Shown: positions 33,016 through 43,678, counted from the stretch's first letter. The stretch is 64,000 nt of DNA from Ilyonectria destructans (GCA_020740775.1 JAHEWK010000028.1:62001-126000), one strand, 5' to 3'. Notes: a model not told the origin generated them from the letters alone. Numbers and translations are program-made.

Positions 33016-33764
33016 GGCATATTTACTGGGTGAGTTGGATTTTCCGCCATGGTCCTGCCCTTGATTGGGTGGCGAGACGAGATGAAATTAGACCACATAT
33101 TCATTTCAGGGAGAGTCTCGGCATCACTAAGCTTAATTAGTCCATCGATTCAGTGATACCCATCCGACTGTGACGATCCTGTATCTGCCACATGTGCGTC
33201 TTTTCTCTATGACCCTGACCATCGGGTTGTCGTCTGTCGGCCGTGCGGGAGATGTCTTGTCCCCAAGGCGGCAAGTTGGAGGAACCACCTTGGTTATCAG
33301 CTCAGAAAATGAGGGGTGGGTTGTCGTTGTGTCGCGTGGGACAGTGAAATTTCAAGCGCGGTTCTAAATGGACATTTCAGCGCAGCAACGGTCAACCACA
33401 ACAATAATAGTAGCAAAATAAGCAATGCGAAATAGATAAAACTGTACTCAATCCAACTTACCAATTCACATTTGTTTGCAAATGTTGGTGCGCACTTTAT
33501 GCTTAATCAAAGTCGCAAATCGACGTCAAAAGTGAGAATGGAGACCGTGCACCGTGACGATGCTTATCGATGGTGCGCGTAATTGCGTCGTAATTCGCTT
33601 AGACCACGTGACGACTTATCGCCCGCAAAACCCGACCCGTGAAATCGTGTGAAATCGTGTGCGCGACGCCTGATAAGTGCATTTGATAAGTCCCCCCATT
33701 TATCAGGTCTCCAGCCTACCAAGCCTAAGAAAAACACCACCTCGAAGGCCCCCGGTCGACCGAG
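33016..33764. other. non-coding stretch before the Crypton
   Basis: No gene seen. GTGAAATCGT occurs twice in tandem at about 33640-33660 and TGATAAGT twice shortly after. These may be near the Crypton boundary, which cannot be fixed because Cryptons lack inverted repeats. Confidence 0.3.
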
Positions 33765-36276
33765 ATGGCCGCCGACGACTCGTACACCGCCGCTGAGGAG
33801 CGCGCCCGTGCTGCCCGGAGGGCGGGCCTCCAGGCGAAGAAGGACGAACAGCCGGCGAACACGGCGCGGAGTTACGCGGCGAAGCAGCGGGAGTGGAAGG
33901 CGCGTCCCCCGGCCGGCCCCCCCTTCCCCCTCCTTTTAAGTAGGACCCCCTCGGCGGCTAACAGACGAATACCTATAGGCCTGGTGCCATATGCCTCGGG
34001 CTGCAGCTGACGGCTCGCTCTATAGCTGGCCCGACGGCGAGCTCGTAACGCCGGACAAGCTGGCGGCGTGGCTCAAGGAGGATATCCTCTTACGACGCGT
34101 AGCGCCGCCGCAGAAGAAGCTACGGGCGCGGGGTAGGGGTAAGGGCAAAGGCGAGACCGTACAGCTACGGCAACAGCTCGAACAGGAGCAGCTTGAGGCC
34201 GCGGCCCTGGCAGAGGCCGAAAGCCTAGCCGAAGCCTTAGAGATCCCCCTGGCCGAGGCCGCCGAGCTGCTCGCGGACGACCGCGAGGGCTACGTGCCAC
34301 CCACGGCCCTTGCGCCGGCTGCAGTAGACCTTACCGAAGGATCCCTGCTTACGAGGGGCACTATCGACGCCTATGTCGCGGCCGTTATCGAGCTCTGGCG
34401 GCTCCAGGTGGCCCACGGTAACGCGAATATGGAGAACCCCCGGGGCGCCGCCGTACGAGGCTTCCTTGAGCAACGGGGCCGGCAGCGGGGGAAGCACGAC
34501 CGTGCCTCCTTTAAAGACCGCGGGACCGACGGGATCCAGGCCGGCTATTCCCCCAATGAATGGCTCCGGATCCAGGATCTCCTTCTCAGCGGGGCCGCAT
34601 ATACGCCGCAAAACCTCCGTACGCGAGTCGACCTCCTCTTCGGCCACTACTACCTCTTACGGGGGGAGAACCGCCGTAAGATGGAGCTTGCAGACCTATC
34701 CCTATTGGACTATCCGCCTTCGGAAGGCCCGACCCTCTGTGGTTGTCTTGTAAGCCTTTTACGAGACGGCAAGCTAAATAAGACGGCGAGGAAGGAGTTT
34801 ATGGGCGCCCTCCGGCATAAGGACCCCTTATTCTGTACGCAAGGGGCCCTAGCGCAGCTCTTCTTCTGGCGCTGGCACGTCGCCGGCGAACCGCCCCCGT
34901 CCTTCCGGCGCCGTCAGGACTGGTATCGGATCAAGGTCCTCGTCGGACGGGACCGCGAGCAGGAGCTCTCGTACCCGACGCAGCTACAAGAGACCTGGCG
35001 TATCTTCGGCGCCGCCGGCCTTATTGCGTCGAAGAAGACGCACCTCCCGCGCAGGGTAGGCGCTCAGGACGCGGAGACCCACGGCACGTCGCTCGCCCAG
35101 ATCTCGCAGGCCGGCCGCTGGAACCAGAGCGTGCTCTGCCAGGCCTATCTTACACACCTACCGCGCCAGTTCATGCGTATCGTCGCCGGCTTCTCGGCGT
35201 CCCCGGGGGACTACTTCCTCGCGCGTGCCGCCCACGAACCCCCTTACGTCTTACAAAAGCAGCTCTGGCCGTGGATCGAGGAGTGGGAGCCCCGCTTTGA
35301 GGCGCGCGCGCGCCGGCAATGCTGGGCAGAAGGCGGCCTCGATGACGATGATCTAGCTGCCGACGGCTTCCTTAAGCTTATGCGGCGGCTGCGTATAGTA
35401 CTCTTGCAGGACTTGGCTGTCTTACAGCCCCGCTATCCGTCGCTACCCTTCTTCTCCTACGCCCCTTTTAACGGGCCCGAGTGGGACGAGTTCGCCGTCG
35501 TCGTGCGGTCCGACGCGGTAGGGGCTACGGAGCCGGTAAGCCTGCTCGTACAACGCGCGCTGCCAGAGCTAAGCGGCGTCTTAGAGAGCACGCGCGAGGC
35601 CCTCTTACAGAATAGCCAGCGGCTCGCCATCCGGCTAGAGGCCCGGCTAGAGGGGCTTCAGGGCGGCCTCGATGCCCTCCTCCAGGGCAAGGTCCCTATC
35701 ACCTTTACCGGCTACTTCGGAGCCGGGCCAGCAGTGGCGCCGGCGCCGGCGCCGTCAACAGCTCCCCCCTTGAATCTCAATACGGCCCCGGCCCCAGAGC
35801 CTCTAGTACCGGGTATGCCCGTCATTACAGCCCTGGCTAAGGTCTTTACGGTGCGGGACGTCTGGAAGGAGTGGGAAGAAGGGATTGCGGGCCAGCCGGC
35901 CGTACGGGTGCTGGAAGAGATGTGGGGAAGCCGCTGGCGCCCGGGGAATGGGGTTAGGGTGCAGTTCTGTCGCCGGAAGGTGATATGGGACGAGCTCTTG
36001 GCCCGCACGGCGTCCGGTAAGAGTGAGGAGGAGGCTGTTGCAGAGCTAGAGCTCTTACGCGCCGGCCGGAGCTTGAACCGGCTCGTTAACGAGCTGAAAC
36101 AGCGCCGCCGGCGGGGCCAGGGTCAGGGCCAGGCCCAGCAGACACGAGTACAGGTAGGGACCCCCGTGCCCGATGACCCAGACCCAGGCCCGGGACCAGG
36201 TCCGACTCGGGGCCGGGGCCATCGGGGGCGCTGGACCCGGCTAGGGAGGAGGCGGACCGCCCCTCGTCGACGGTAA
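33765..36276 (+). mobile_element. Crypton-type tyrosine recombinase element
   Basis: A very GC-rich block that contrasts sharply with its AT-rich flanks. An upstream piece (33765 to about 33903, ending QREWKA) is the expected N-terminal exon of the recombinase, but the donor that would join it in frame to AWCHMPRA at 33979 is not canonical (GTCCCC at 33904 gives the wrong phase). The main coding exon is listed separately. Element ends are undefined. Confidence 0.6.
33991..36276 (+). CDS. Crypton recombinase (NDC10_II and GCR1_C domains)
   Basis: A 761-residue uninterrupted frame. From about residue 120 to 420 it follows the NDC10_II/Crypton tyrosine-recombinase pattern: HYYLLRGENRRKMEL (first Arg), HGTSLAQISQAGRWN (the H..R box, near residue 364) and AYLTHLPRQFMRIV near 385 with the candidate nucleophile Tyr. 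Near residue 625-690 a GCR1_C DNA-binding domain follows (VWKEWEEGI, RVLEEMWGSRWR, RRKVIWDEL). The C-terminus is basic and rich in Gln/Gly/Arg. The ATG at 33991 is internal to the homologous region, so the full protein probably starts at 33765. Lack of stops and unaltered GC content suggest a recent arrival not touched by RIP. Confidence 0.75.
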   Translation: MPRAAADGSLYSWPDGELVTPDKLAAWLKEDILLRRVAPPQKKLRARGRGKGKGETVQLRQQLEQEQLEAAALAEAESLAEALEIPLAEAAELLADDREGYVPPTALAPAAVDLTEGSLLTRGTIDAYVAAVIELWRLQVAHGNANMENPRGAAVRGFLEQRGRQRGKHDRASFKDRGTDGIQAGYSPNEWLRIQDLLLSGAAYTPQNLRTRVDLLFGHYYLLRGENRRKMELADLSLLDYPPSEGPTLCGCLVSLLRDGKLNKTARKEFMGALRHKDPLFCTQGALAQLFFWRWHVAGEPPPSFRRRQDWYRIKVLVGRDREQELSYPTQLQETWRIFGAAGLIASKKTHLPRRVGAQDAETHGTSLAQISQAGRWNQSVLCQAYLTHLPRQFMRIVAGFSASPGDYFLARAAHEPPYVLQKQLWPWIEEWEPRFEARARRQCWAEGGLDDDDLAADGFLKLMRRLRIVLLQDLAVLQPRYPSLPFFSYAPFNGPEWDEFAVVVRSDAVGATEPVSLLVQRALPELSGVLESTREALLQNSQRLAIRLEARLEGLQGGLDALLQGKVPITFTGYFGAGPAVAPAPAPSTAPPLNLNTAPAPEPLVPGMPVITALAKVFTVRDVWKEWEEGIAGQPAVRVLEEMWGSRWRPGNGVRVQFCRRKVIWDELLARTASGKSEEEAVAELELLRAGRSLNRLVNELKQRRRRGQGQGQAQQTRVQVGTPVPDDPDPGPGPGPTRGRGHRGRWTRLGRRRTAPRRR

Positions 36277-37933
36277 GCCGGCCATCTACTAGGGTCTTTA
36301 TATATATATATATCTATTGAGAAGACGTATTTTTAAAGATTAAAGAGCCATAAGGTTAGTGTATTATTATCTCGTAGTCCTTGCAGTAGAGACGAGCCCC
36401 CCCTTATCCCTTCCCGACGCTACATACACAAATATCTCGACAGCCAGTAGCCTAAACAACGCCACTCCTGGACTAAACGCACCGCCGGAGTGTAGCAGTT
36501 CCCCAGGATCCGGAACGGTCTTGATTGGGCCGCTGGCCGTCGAGATATTCGCGTGCGCGGCGCCGGGCACTTATCAGATGGTAGTTGTGTAATCGCATAC
36601 GATTTCCCGAAATTACTCCGCAAAACGACCCCACGATAAGTTCTGCTTATCACCCCAGACACCGGAAACAGTCTGCAGGTAAATGGCTCCATAAATATAA
36701 AATGCGAACGCCCCAATTAACAGCAAATGCATTCTCCTCCTTATATGAATTCGGCACAACATCATCTCCAAGTACACTTCAAAACCCAAACGGTCAATTC
36801 AGGCTATGGCTCCAGTCCGGGAGTCGGCACGCCTCAGCATCTTTACATACACTTTTGTGCAAGGATTAAAAACCTGGATGGCTTTCCGCTGATCATTCCG
36901 GGTATTCGGCACCTTGAGGACAGGTATCATCATATGCACGCTCCCCATGAATCCATTCAACCAGAGTCGCTTGCTGGAGTCGTCCAAGACTACCAGGCAG
37001 CCTTATTTGATTCTCTGAAAAAGGTGCTGGATACTCCCTTTACATCCCTGCAGGGGAAGTTCCGTCCTTCACACCTAAAAGATCCCACCACCCAAGAACG
37101 AACGCGTCAATACAGTACCGGTAATCATCACGTTTTCTCACGCTTTCGTTTCAATTTTCGGCGAAGAGGAACACCGAAGTCCGCTAAGTGCCGAGTGCCG
37201 AGTGCTGAGAGCAGTTATACTTGAAAGGGTACGCAGGTTAAACCTTAATATTTCGTATTCGGTGATGTGATGTTAGATGATGGGCTTTGGATGTCAATAA
37301 CAGGGCTGAGCTATTCCTATTCGGATCTTGGTCCAGATATGACGTCACTTAACCCTTGCCTAGCGCATTCAACCCTGTCATTTGATTGTCCCGAGGCATT
37401 CCGGAACAAGATGGCCTCCAAAAGCGGCACCACGAAAACCCAAGAATGTATCCCCCCTCCTCCGAACATCGATGTCAACTTCCCGTTACTCTGTAGTTGG
37501 ACTGTGAGAAGCATCACCCCTGTGTCTATCTTCATTATGACTGCCGCGAATAACCTCAAGGCCGCCAGGGAGGCGATTCAGTCACGTGCCAGAGTTCACA
37601 AATCACAAAGCCAGCCCCTGTCAGGCAGACTGCTCAACAAGCAGTCAGTTATCAAGCAGTACTGATTACTGATTGATACTGATATCATATCAGTATCAGT
37701 AAGTTTCTAATCAATCAATCAGTAATCAGTAACTCACGTGACAATGTTATATTTGGCGTCGAGATTTATGGTATATTTGGCTGCCGCAGAGCTTCGATTC
37801 AATCACCATGAGATCCGACACACCCGACGAGTGGTGGGGGATTTCATCGACGTCCCTCATTAGCTAAAATGTGATAGCGAGTACCGCCATGACACTGCAT
37901 CGCTCTATGATAACACAGGTATCTTAACAACAG
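36277..37933. other. non-coding stretch
   Basis: A (TA)n run at about 36299-36313 follows the Crypton frame. Open frames at 36727-37224 and 37267-37665 have no recognisable domain and unusual composition; I do not support them as genes. Confidence 0.35.
37661..37730. repeat. nested palindrome
   Basis: ACTGATTACTGATTGAT (37661-37677) is repeated inverted at 37714-37730. The interior contains a second perfect stem, ACTGATA/TATCAGT at 37678-37694. The whole 70-bp stretch could form a two-hairpin or cruciform structure. Confidence 0.7.
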
Positions 37934-38099
37934 TGTGAGGGAACGATCACGTGACTTTCATACTTTATGAATAGTCTCATTTAACTTATTGTGTAAATAG
38001 CTTAAGTCAGAGTTTTCCTTAGGAATCTCTTTCTCTCCTCGTAAACAATCATTTTACCCAAGTCGCACTCGACCTCGTTCGTGCCCTTGTACCGTCACA
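37934..38099 (+). repeat. solo LTR with 5-bp target duplication
   Basis: A 166-bp sequence starting TGTGAGGG and ending CCGTCACA, flanked by AACAG at 37929-37933 and again at 38100-38104. TG...CA ends plus a 5-bp duplication are diagnostic of an LTR left by recombination between the two ends of a retrotransposon. This defines the family of which partial copies lie at 19588 and 32404. Confidence 0.9.
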
Positions 38100-38104
38100 A
38101 ACAG

Positions 38105-40215
38105 AAGCCATCGTTCTGACAAAAATCCAGAATTGGATATATTTCACACCTTCAGCGGCAGATTAAGCTGCAGCTTGGGGCTATCTCGCTAGTTTCCAAA
38201 ACGAGTGTTTGGAACATGGGAGAGGGCCGAAGCCCATGTTATCGTCCTGGGAAACCAAAGCCAGTGGTGTTAAGAGGTACTAGCCCCACACTTTAGATAT
38301 AGGCCGAGCTCAGCTAGCCTTCGATGCTGTGGGGTACTTAGGTGGATTACCGGGCCGTTCCCTTGCTGAGGTGCGCAGGCAGTCATGTTTGGATGGGAAA
38401 GAGATGGAGGATAGAAAGGATAATGTTCGTGTTTGTTCGTGTTTTTATCAGAAATTCGTAAAAGTAGAAACGGGGCCCGTTTCTACGCACAATACTTGAG
38501 TAGGTCTCAACATAATAATCCTTAGTTAACTCTAATGAAATGTCAATTTGATAATCATCTCTTACCTGCAACCATGCTTTTATATGCTAAATGTAGTCCT
38601 TTTGGCATGGAGCTGGCCGATCTATATCTTTTCGAGCCTTGCGACAAACGGCATTCACAAGTGAAATAACTTGCGTATAGTTTGAGTTTTGATAAACCTC
38701 TGCAAAACATAGCCGGTCCGTGGCCATCTGACTTCAAATGCCTGACTCGTGGTTATGTTCAAAAGTAGACAAGAGTTTATGACATGCGGCAGAAGCTGAG
38801 AATCAAGCCACATGGAGTTCGGGGCTGATGGGTCTGGGAGCGGATTTTTCAATTGGCTGAGCTCCGTCATTTTCGCGGGACCCCGCGAATTCTAACGGCA
38901 CGGGGCCCTGCGAACCTAGGCGCTCCCACGCAACGCCACGTGAAGGCGAAATTGATGGAATTGAATTGATCGCCAGCCTGTGTCAGCTCAATGGGACTAG
39001 GATAAAATTATGTTCCATCAAGATTCAGATCTCGTTTCATTCCCTGAAATTAAAGACCTGGTCATACTTCATTCCATGAAATAAGAATCTAGTCCCATCT
39101 CGTTCTACGAAATTAGAATCCGGCCCAATCCTGGTTCCAAGCCCGGGATGGGAAGAGACCAGGACGGGAAATCCTGCTCTGGCGGTCAGCCTAGCAGCCT
39201 CGACTGATAAAAAGCAGCCCTGCTCTGAAACAAAAACACAGAGACGTGATCGTCAGTTCGGGGTGTATATACCTACCTCCCATGGTTACGCACCGATCTT
39301 GGTCTCCGTAATTGCCAATCTCTTCAGTATAGACCTAAAGCCCGTTTTTGGTGAAAAGGGGGCCATGTTAAATGTATGGCGTTCTCCCTGGCTCTAAGAG
39401 ATAGAATCCAATTGCATCACTTATCTCGCACTCTCCATACTAAGAATCTGCAGTTTCCGACTATAGAAGGTGTAAGACCTACCCGGTATATATAATCTCA
39501 TGACCTTCCAACACCCAGAGCACACCACACTATATGCGGAAAATTCTCCCGCGATTTTTCAGCGAAAAGAATTATTTCACTTTTGGATCTCACATTAGTC
39601 AGGATTTGGTTTTGCAGTCTTGGAATTGGGATCTCCATGAATTCTTAACGACAGATAAAGATTGGGTAACATTATCAAAATATCCAAATCGTCATCGAAT
39701 CAAATCATGCCAAGCGACTGTGTTTTCAAATTGTCCCAAATTGATTATCAACTTTTGAGTTTGCTTGCCCGTGGAAGGAATACAGCCCCTTTTGCTGCAT
39801 ATATAATCCATTACTGTCCCACCTGTAGAGCGAATTCTGCAGAGGAAAAAAACGAATGATAAAAATTCGCTCTGAAATCTCACTCAACTTCTCAACTTGC
39901 TTGCGTGTAGAATGAGCGACAGCTTCTCACAGCATGTAGGAGATGATCAACTTGGTATGCGACCAGGAAGCGGCTACCGCGCAAGAAGGAAGAAAATAAA
40001 AATCCACCCTGAAATATCATCCACTATACCAAAATTGCCATCAATGCCCCAATTTCCCCATCACAATGCCTGTAGCTTCATCTGCATATTTCCCGGGGGG
40101 ACACTACATTATAACATCTCAACTAGTCAGCTTCACAGCGAACAGAGCATGAAATCATAGTTTACTTAAAAATTCACGTACCGTTACACATCAGTCTTCA
40201 CAGGTTCCATCCCTT
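38105..40215. other. non-coding stretch with weak tandem repeat
   Basis: No gene supported. At about 39025-39135 three diverged units of roughly 31 bases recur, each with a TTC(A/T)..C(C/A)TGAAAT core. Confidence 0.35.
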
Positions 40216-42497
40216 TTACTGTGCTCTGGGCCACTTGCATTGGCCATCCTGACAAGTTTTTGGAGCCACGCACTGTAGCTAGTCAGCTCTATAACATCTA
40301 GAAAAAGGAATTTTTACTTACTGTTGCACAATTGCTTCCACAAGTGCCAGATGGACACTTGCATTGGCCATCCTGACAAGTTTTTGGAGCCACGCACTGT
40401 AACTAGTCAGCTCTATAATATCCAGAAATAGGCATTTTCACTTACTGTTGCACAATTGCTTCCACAAGTGCCAGATGGACACTTGCATTGGCCATCCTGA
40501 CAAGTTTTAGGAGCCACACACTGTAGCTAGTCAGCTCTATAACATCTAGAAAAAGGAATTTTTACTTACTGTTGCACAATTGCTTCCACAAGTGCCAGAT
40601 GGACACTTGCATTGGCCATCCTGACAAGTTTTTGGAGCCACGCACTGTAACTAGTCAGCTCTATAATATCCAGAAATAGGCATTTTCACTTACTGTTGCA
40701 CAATTGCTTCCACAAGTGCCAGATGGACACTTGCATCGGCCATCCTGACAAGTTTTAGGAGCCACACACTGTAGCTAGTCAGCTCTATAACATCTAGAAA
40801 AAGGAATTTTTACTTACTGTTGCACAATTGCTTCCACAAGTGCCAGATGGACACTTGCATTGGCCATCCTGACAAGTTTTTGGAGCCACGCACTGTAACT
40901 AGTCAGCTCTATAATATCCAGAAATAGGCATTTTCACTTACTGTTGCACAATTGCTTCCACAAGTGCCAGATGGACACTTGCATCGGCCATCCTGACAAG
41001 TTTTAGGAGCCACACACTGTAGCTAGTCAGCTCTATAACATCTAGAAAAAGGAATTTTTACTTACTGTTGCACAATTGCTTCCACAAGTGCCAGATGGAC
41101 ACTTGCATTGGCCATCCTGACAAGTTTTTGGAGCCACGCACTGTAACTAGTCAGCTCTATAATATCCAGAAATAGGCATTTTCACTTACTGTTGCACAAT
41201 TGCTTCCACAAGTGCCAGATGGACACTTGCATTGGCCATCCTGACAAGTTTTAGGAGCCACACACTGTAGCTAGTCAGCTCTATAACATCTAGAAAAAGG
41301 AATTTTTACTTACTGTTGCACAATTGCTTCCACAAGTGCCAGATGGACACTTGCATTGGCCATCCTGACAAGTTTTAGGAGCCACACACTGTAGCTAGTC
41401 AGCTCTATAACATCTAGAAAAAGGAATTTTTACTTACTGTTGCACAATTGCTTCCACAAGTGCCAGATGGACACTTGCATTGGCCATCCTGACAAGTTTT
41501 TGGAGCCACGCACTGTAACTAGTCAGCTCTATAATATCCAGAAATAGGCATTTTCACTTACTGTTGCACAATTGCTTCCACAAGTGCCAGATGGACACTT
41601 GCATTGGCCATCCTGACAAGTTTTAGGAGCCACACACTGTAGCTAGTCAGCTCTATAACATCTAGAAAAAGGAATTTTTACTTACTGTTGCACAATTGCT
41701 TCCACAAGTGCCAGATGGACACTTGCATTGGCCATCCTGACAAGTTTTAGGAGCCACACACTGTAGCTAGTCAGCTCTATAACATCTAGAAAAAGGAATT
41801 TTTACTTACTGTTGCACAATTGCTTCCACAAGTGCCAGATGGACACTTGCATTGGCCATCCTGACAAGTTTTTGGAGCCACGCACTGTAACTAGTCAGCT
41901 CTATAATATCCAGAAATAGGCATTTTCACTTACTGTTGCACAATTGCTTCCACAAGTGCCAGATGGACACTTGCATCGGCCATGCTGACAAGTTTTTGGA
42001 GCCACGCACTGTAGCTAGTCAGCTCTACAATATCTATAAACAGGAATTTCACTTACTGTTTCACAATTTCTTCCACAGGTGTTAGATGGACACTTGCATC
42101 GGCCATGCTGACAAGTTTTAGGAGCCACGCACTGTAGCTAGTCAGCTCTATAATCTATAGGACAGAAGGATTTTACTTACTGTTAAGCATTGAGGTCCGC
42201 AATTACCGCCACCAGACGGGCACACACACTCGTGATTTTGACAAAACCTGGGAGATTTGCACTGTTATTTCTCCCGTACAGTGGTTAGCTTTACAGATTG
42301 TGGAGCACAAAATCATGTTTTATGAAGAACACACGCACCAGTGGACAGCAACACTGAAAGTCATTATGTGCTGCAGCTGAAGCACATCGTCCAACATTCT
42401 TCCAACATGGCGAAAAATGGTCTTGGCACCAGTGTGCACAGTCACTGTTGCCTCCTCCCTGTGGAATGGCCCAGGTAGTGACAACTGCCGCATCCAT
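40216..42497 (-). CDS. Cys-rich repeat protein made of tandem exons
   Basis: Read on the minus strand, 18 exons join in phase 0 to about 473 residues. Exon 1 (42497-42339) encodes a Cys-rich domain (NSDCAHWCQDHF, GRCASAAAHNDFQCCCP). Exon 2 (42261-42181) encodes CKSPRFCQNHECVCPSG plus a second half. Fifteen 75-nt exons follow, at 42131-42057 and then every 124 bases from 42008-41934 to 40396-40322, each encoding 25 residues with cysteines at 1, 7, 12, 14, 19 and 23 (CVAPKTCQDGQCKCPSGTC and six more). The last exon (40272-40216) is cut short, ending CKWPRAQ. Each intron is 48-49 nt, with GTAAGT, a GCTGAC branch site and CAG. A secreted, disulfide-rich protein is likely. A signal-peptide-like frame (MARLLLLSWLLL, from 42577) lies just upstream but does not join in phase. 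The family is not recognised. Confidence 0.7.
40322..42131 (-). repeat. 15-unit exon-intron tandem array, 124-bp period
   Basis: Each unit is one 75-nt exon plus one 49-nt intron. Two intron types alternate along most of the array: one with AATATCCAGAAATAGG, one with ACATCTAGAAAAAGG in plus-strand reading, and linked silent exon variants (tttttgg/cacgca versus ttttagg/cacaca). The basic amplification unit is therefore a 248-bp dimer. Two places carry two units of the second type in a row. Units at the 5' end of the gene (42131-42057 and 42008-41934) are more diverged. Silent and intronic identity shows recent unequal exchange or conversion. Confidence 0.85.
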
Positions 42498-42629
42498 TAG
42501 CGAGAACTACAGAACGCCACGTTAAGAGTGCCTCCGAAACTCACTAAGAAGGAGCCAACTCAGCAAGAGCAGTCTAGCCATTGCAAGCCGCTTTAGTACA
42601 CACACTCGGGTCTTTTGGTGAATAGTTAG

Positions 42630-42740
42630 GTATGAGGTGCAGAGAAGCAGAGGAGAAGATAAGCAGAGGAGAAGACAAGTACAGAAGAGCAGAGGAGAAG
42701 ATAAGTAGAGAAGAATAGAGGAGAAGATAAGTAAGAAAAA
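42630..42740. repeat. purine-rich tandem repeat upstream of the Cys-rich gene
   Basis: Four to five imperfect units of about 23 bases built on AGCAGAGGAGAAGATAAG. It sits 130-240 bases upstream of the ATG at 42497, in the promoter or leader of that minus-strand gene. As a pyrimidine tract on the coding strand it could be part of the core promoter. Confidence 0.5.
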
Positions 42741-43326
42741 AACAAGCTAGTTGCTGAGAGACAACACTATACCTTTTATTCCCCAGGGGGATGGAATTCC
42801 TCAAACCACATACGCAATGCCAGCCAGCCACCTGAGTTACTAAGATGCTCGATGTTGTGGGTCACCCCTCTTCAGTCGGGAAAGGCCGAGATGGAAAATA
42901 CGAGAGTACCGTAACTATAAATAAGACTTTTAAATATCTTGAAATCTTATAAATCTAATAAGACCAAAAATTTTTAAAGGTATTGAGTTCTGGTGGATAC
43001 CTGGGAATGTGTCGTCATTAAATCAGGCCCACTGTAGACGGCCCAATGCGATGGTCTAGAGTCTGGCGAACTCAATTATCGCCAAGGTATCCAGCCAGCC
43101 TCGTAAACTAAACGTGGTGGACACCTCCGGCTCGAACTGGTGGGATAATGGAGATGGTGGTTGCCAATGAAAGTGTCTCAGAATGAGCTCGGACACAGGT
43201 GGGTTCCACATGAATCTCGATCCAAGCACTTATGTAGGTGGAAAAAAGTTTGGAACATATCAAATACCGCTGCAGCTACTCAGGGCCAGAGCATCCGACT
43301 GCGACGGAGCGGTGCCATTCCACGAT

Positions 43327-43662
43327 TCAGCTCCTCGGATACGAAACGAGGCCTAGATGTTCAAATGTCATAATGATAACTCTTCGTGACTTGCGGCCAG
43401 TTACTAGCGTGGATCCAGAGACGGTTGAACAGTCCGGACAAAATGCGACTGGCAACCAAAATACTCTGCTTTCTTGCCATACGATCCAGCACTTGTCTTC
43501 GCTAATTCCAAATCCATAGCGGGAGGAAGAGATGGCTGGAGTAGGACTTCCACTAAAGGTAGATGGGCTCTGAACAGGGATAGCTCCGACCTCAGTAAGG
43601 AGGCGTGAACTGACGGGTTCAAATTCAAGATGACGGGATGCAGCTGCAATGATGCTAAACAT
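43327..43662 (-). pseudogene. C-terminal remnant of a NACHT-WD40 protein
   Basis: The minus-strand frame reads LEFEPVSSRLLTEVGAI, then RYGFGISEDKCWIVW, FWLPVAF and SGSTLVTGRKSRRVIIMTF. It lines up over its whole length with the C-terminal cap of the intact STAND protein at 31000-31277 (SFDPMTTSLLSTDIG, GYGISTDGVWIV, LWLPAEYRRSA, VVGSTVAIG). No WD40 repeats or NACHT domain are found upstream; a run of 23 A residues (43679-43701) and unrelated sequence follow. It is the 3' end of a lost paralogue. Confidence 0.65.
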
Positions 43663-43678
43663 ACGGACCTTGACAGCG

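Noticed and set aside
36727..37665. Two plus-strand frames of 165 and 132 codons
   Set aside because: No domain, no splice support, and composition resembles flanking non-coding sequence.
40216..42131. Non-coding satellite interpretation of the 124-bp array
   Set aside because: Every unit keeps a 75-nt open segment with six cysteines and complete splice signals, and variants are mostly silent or intronic, which a neutral satellite would not show.
40322..42131. CRISPR-like repeat array
   Set aside because: The units have no unique spacers; both halves of each unit are repeated, and the genome is fungal.
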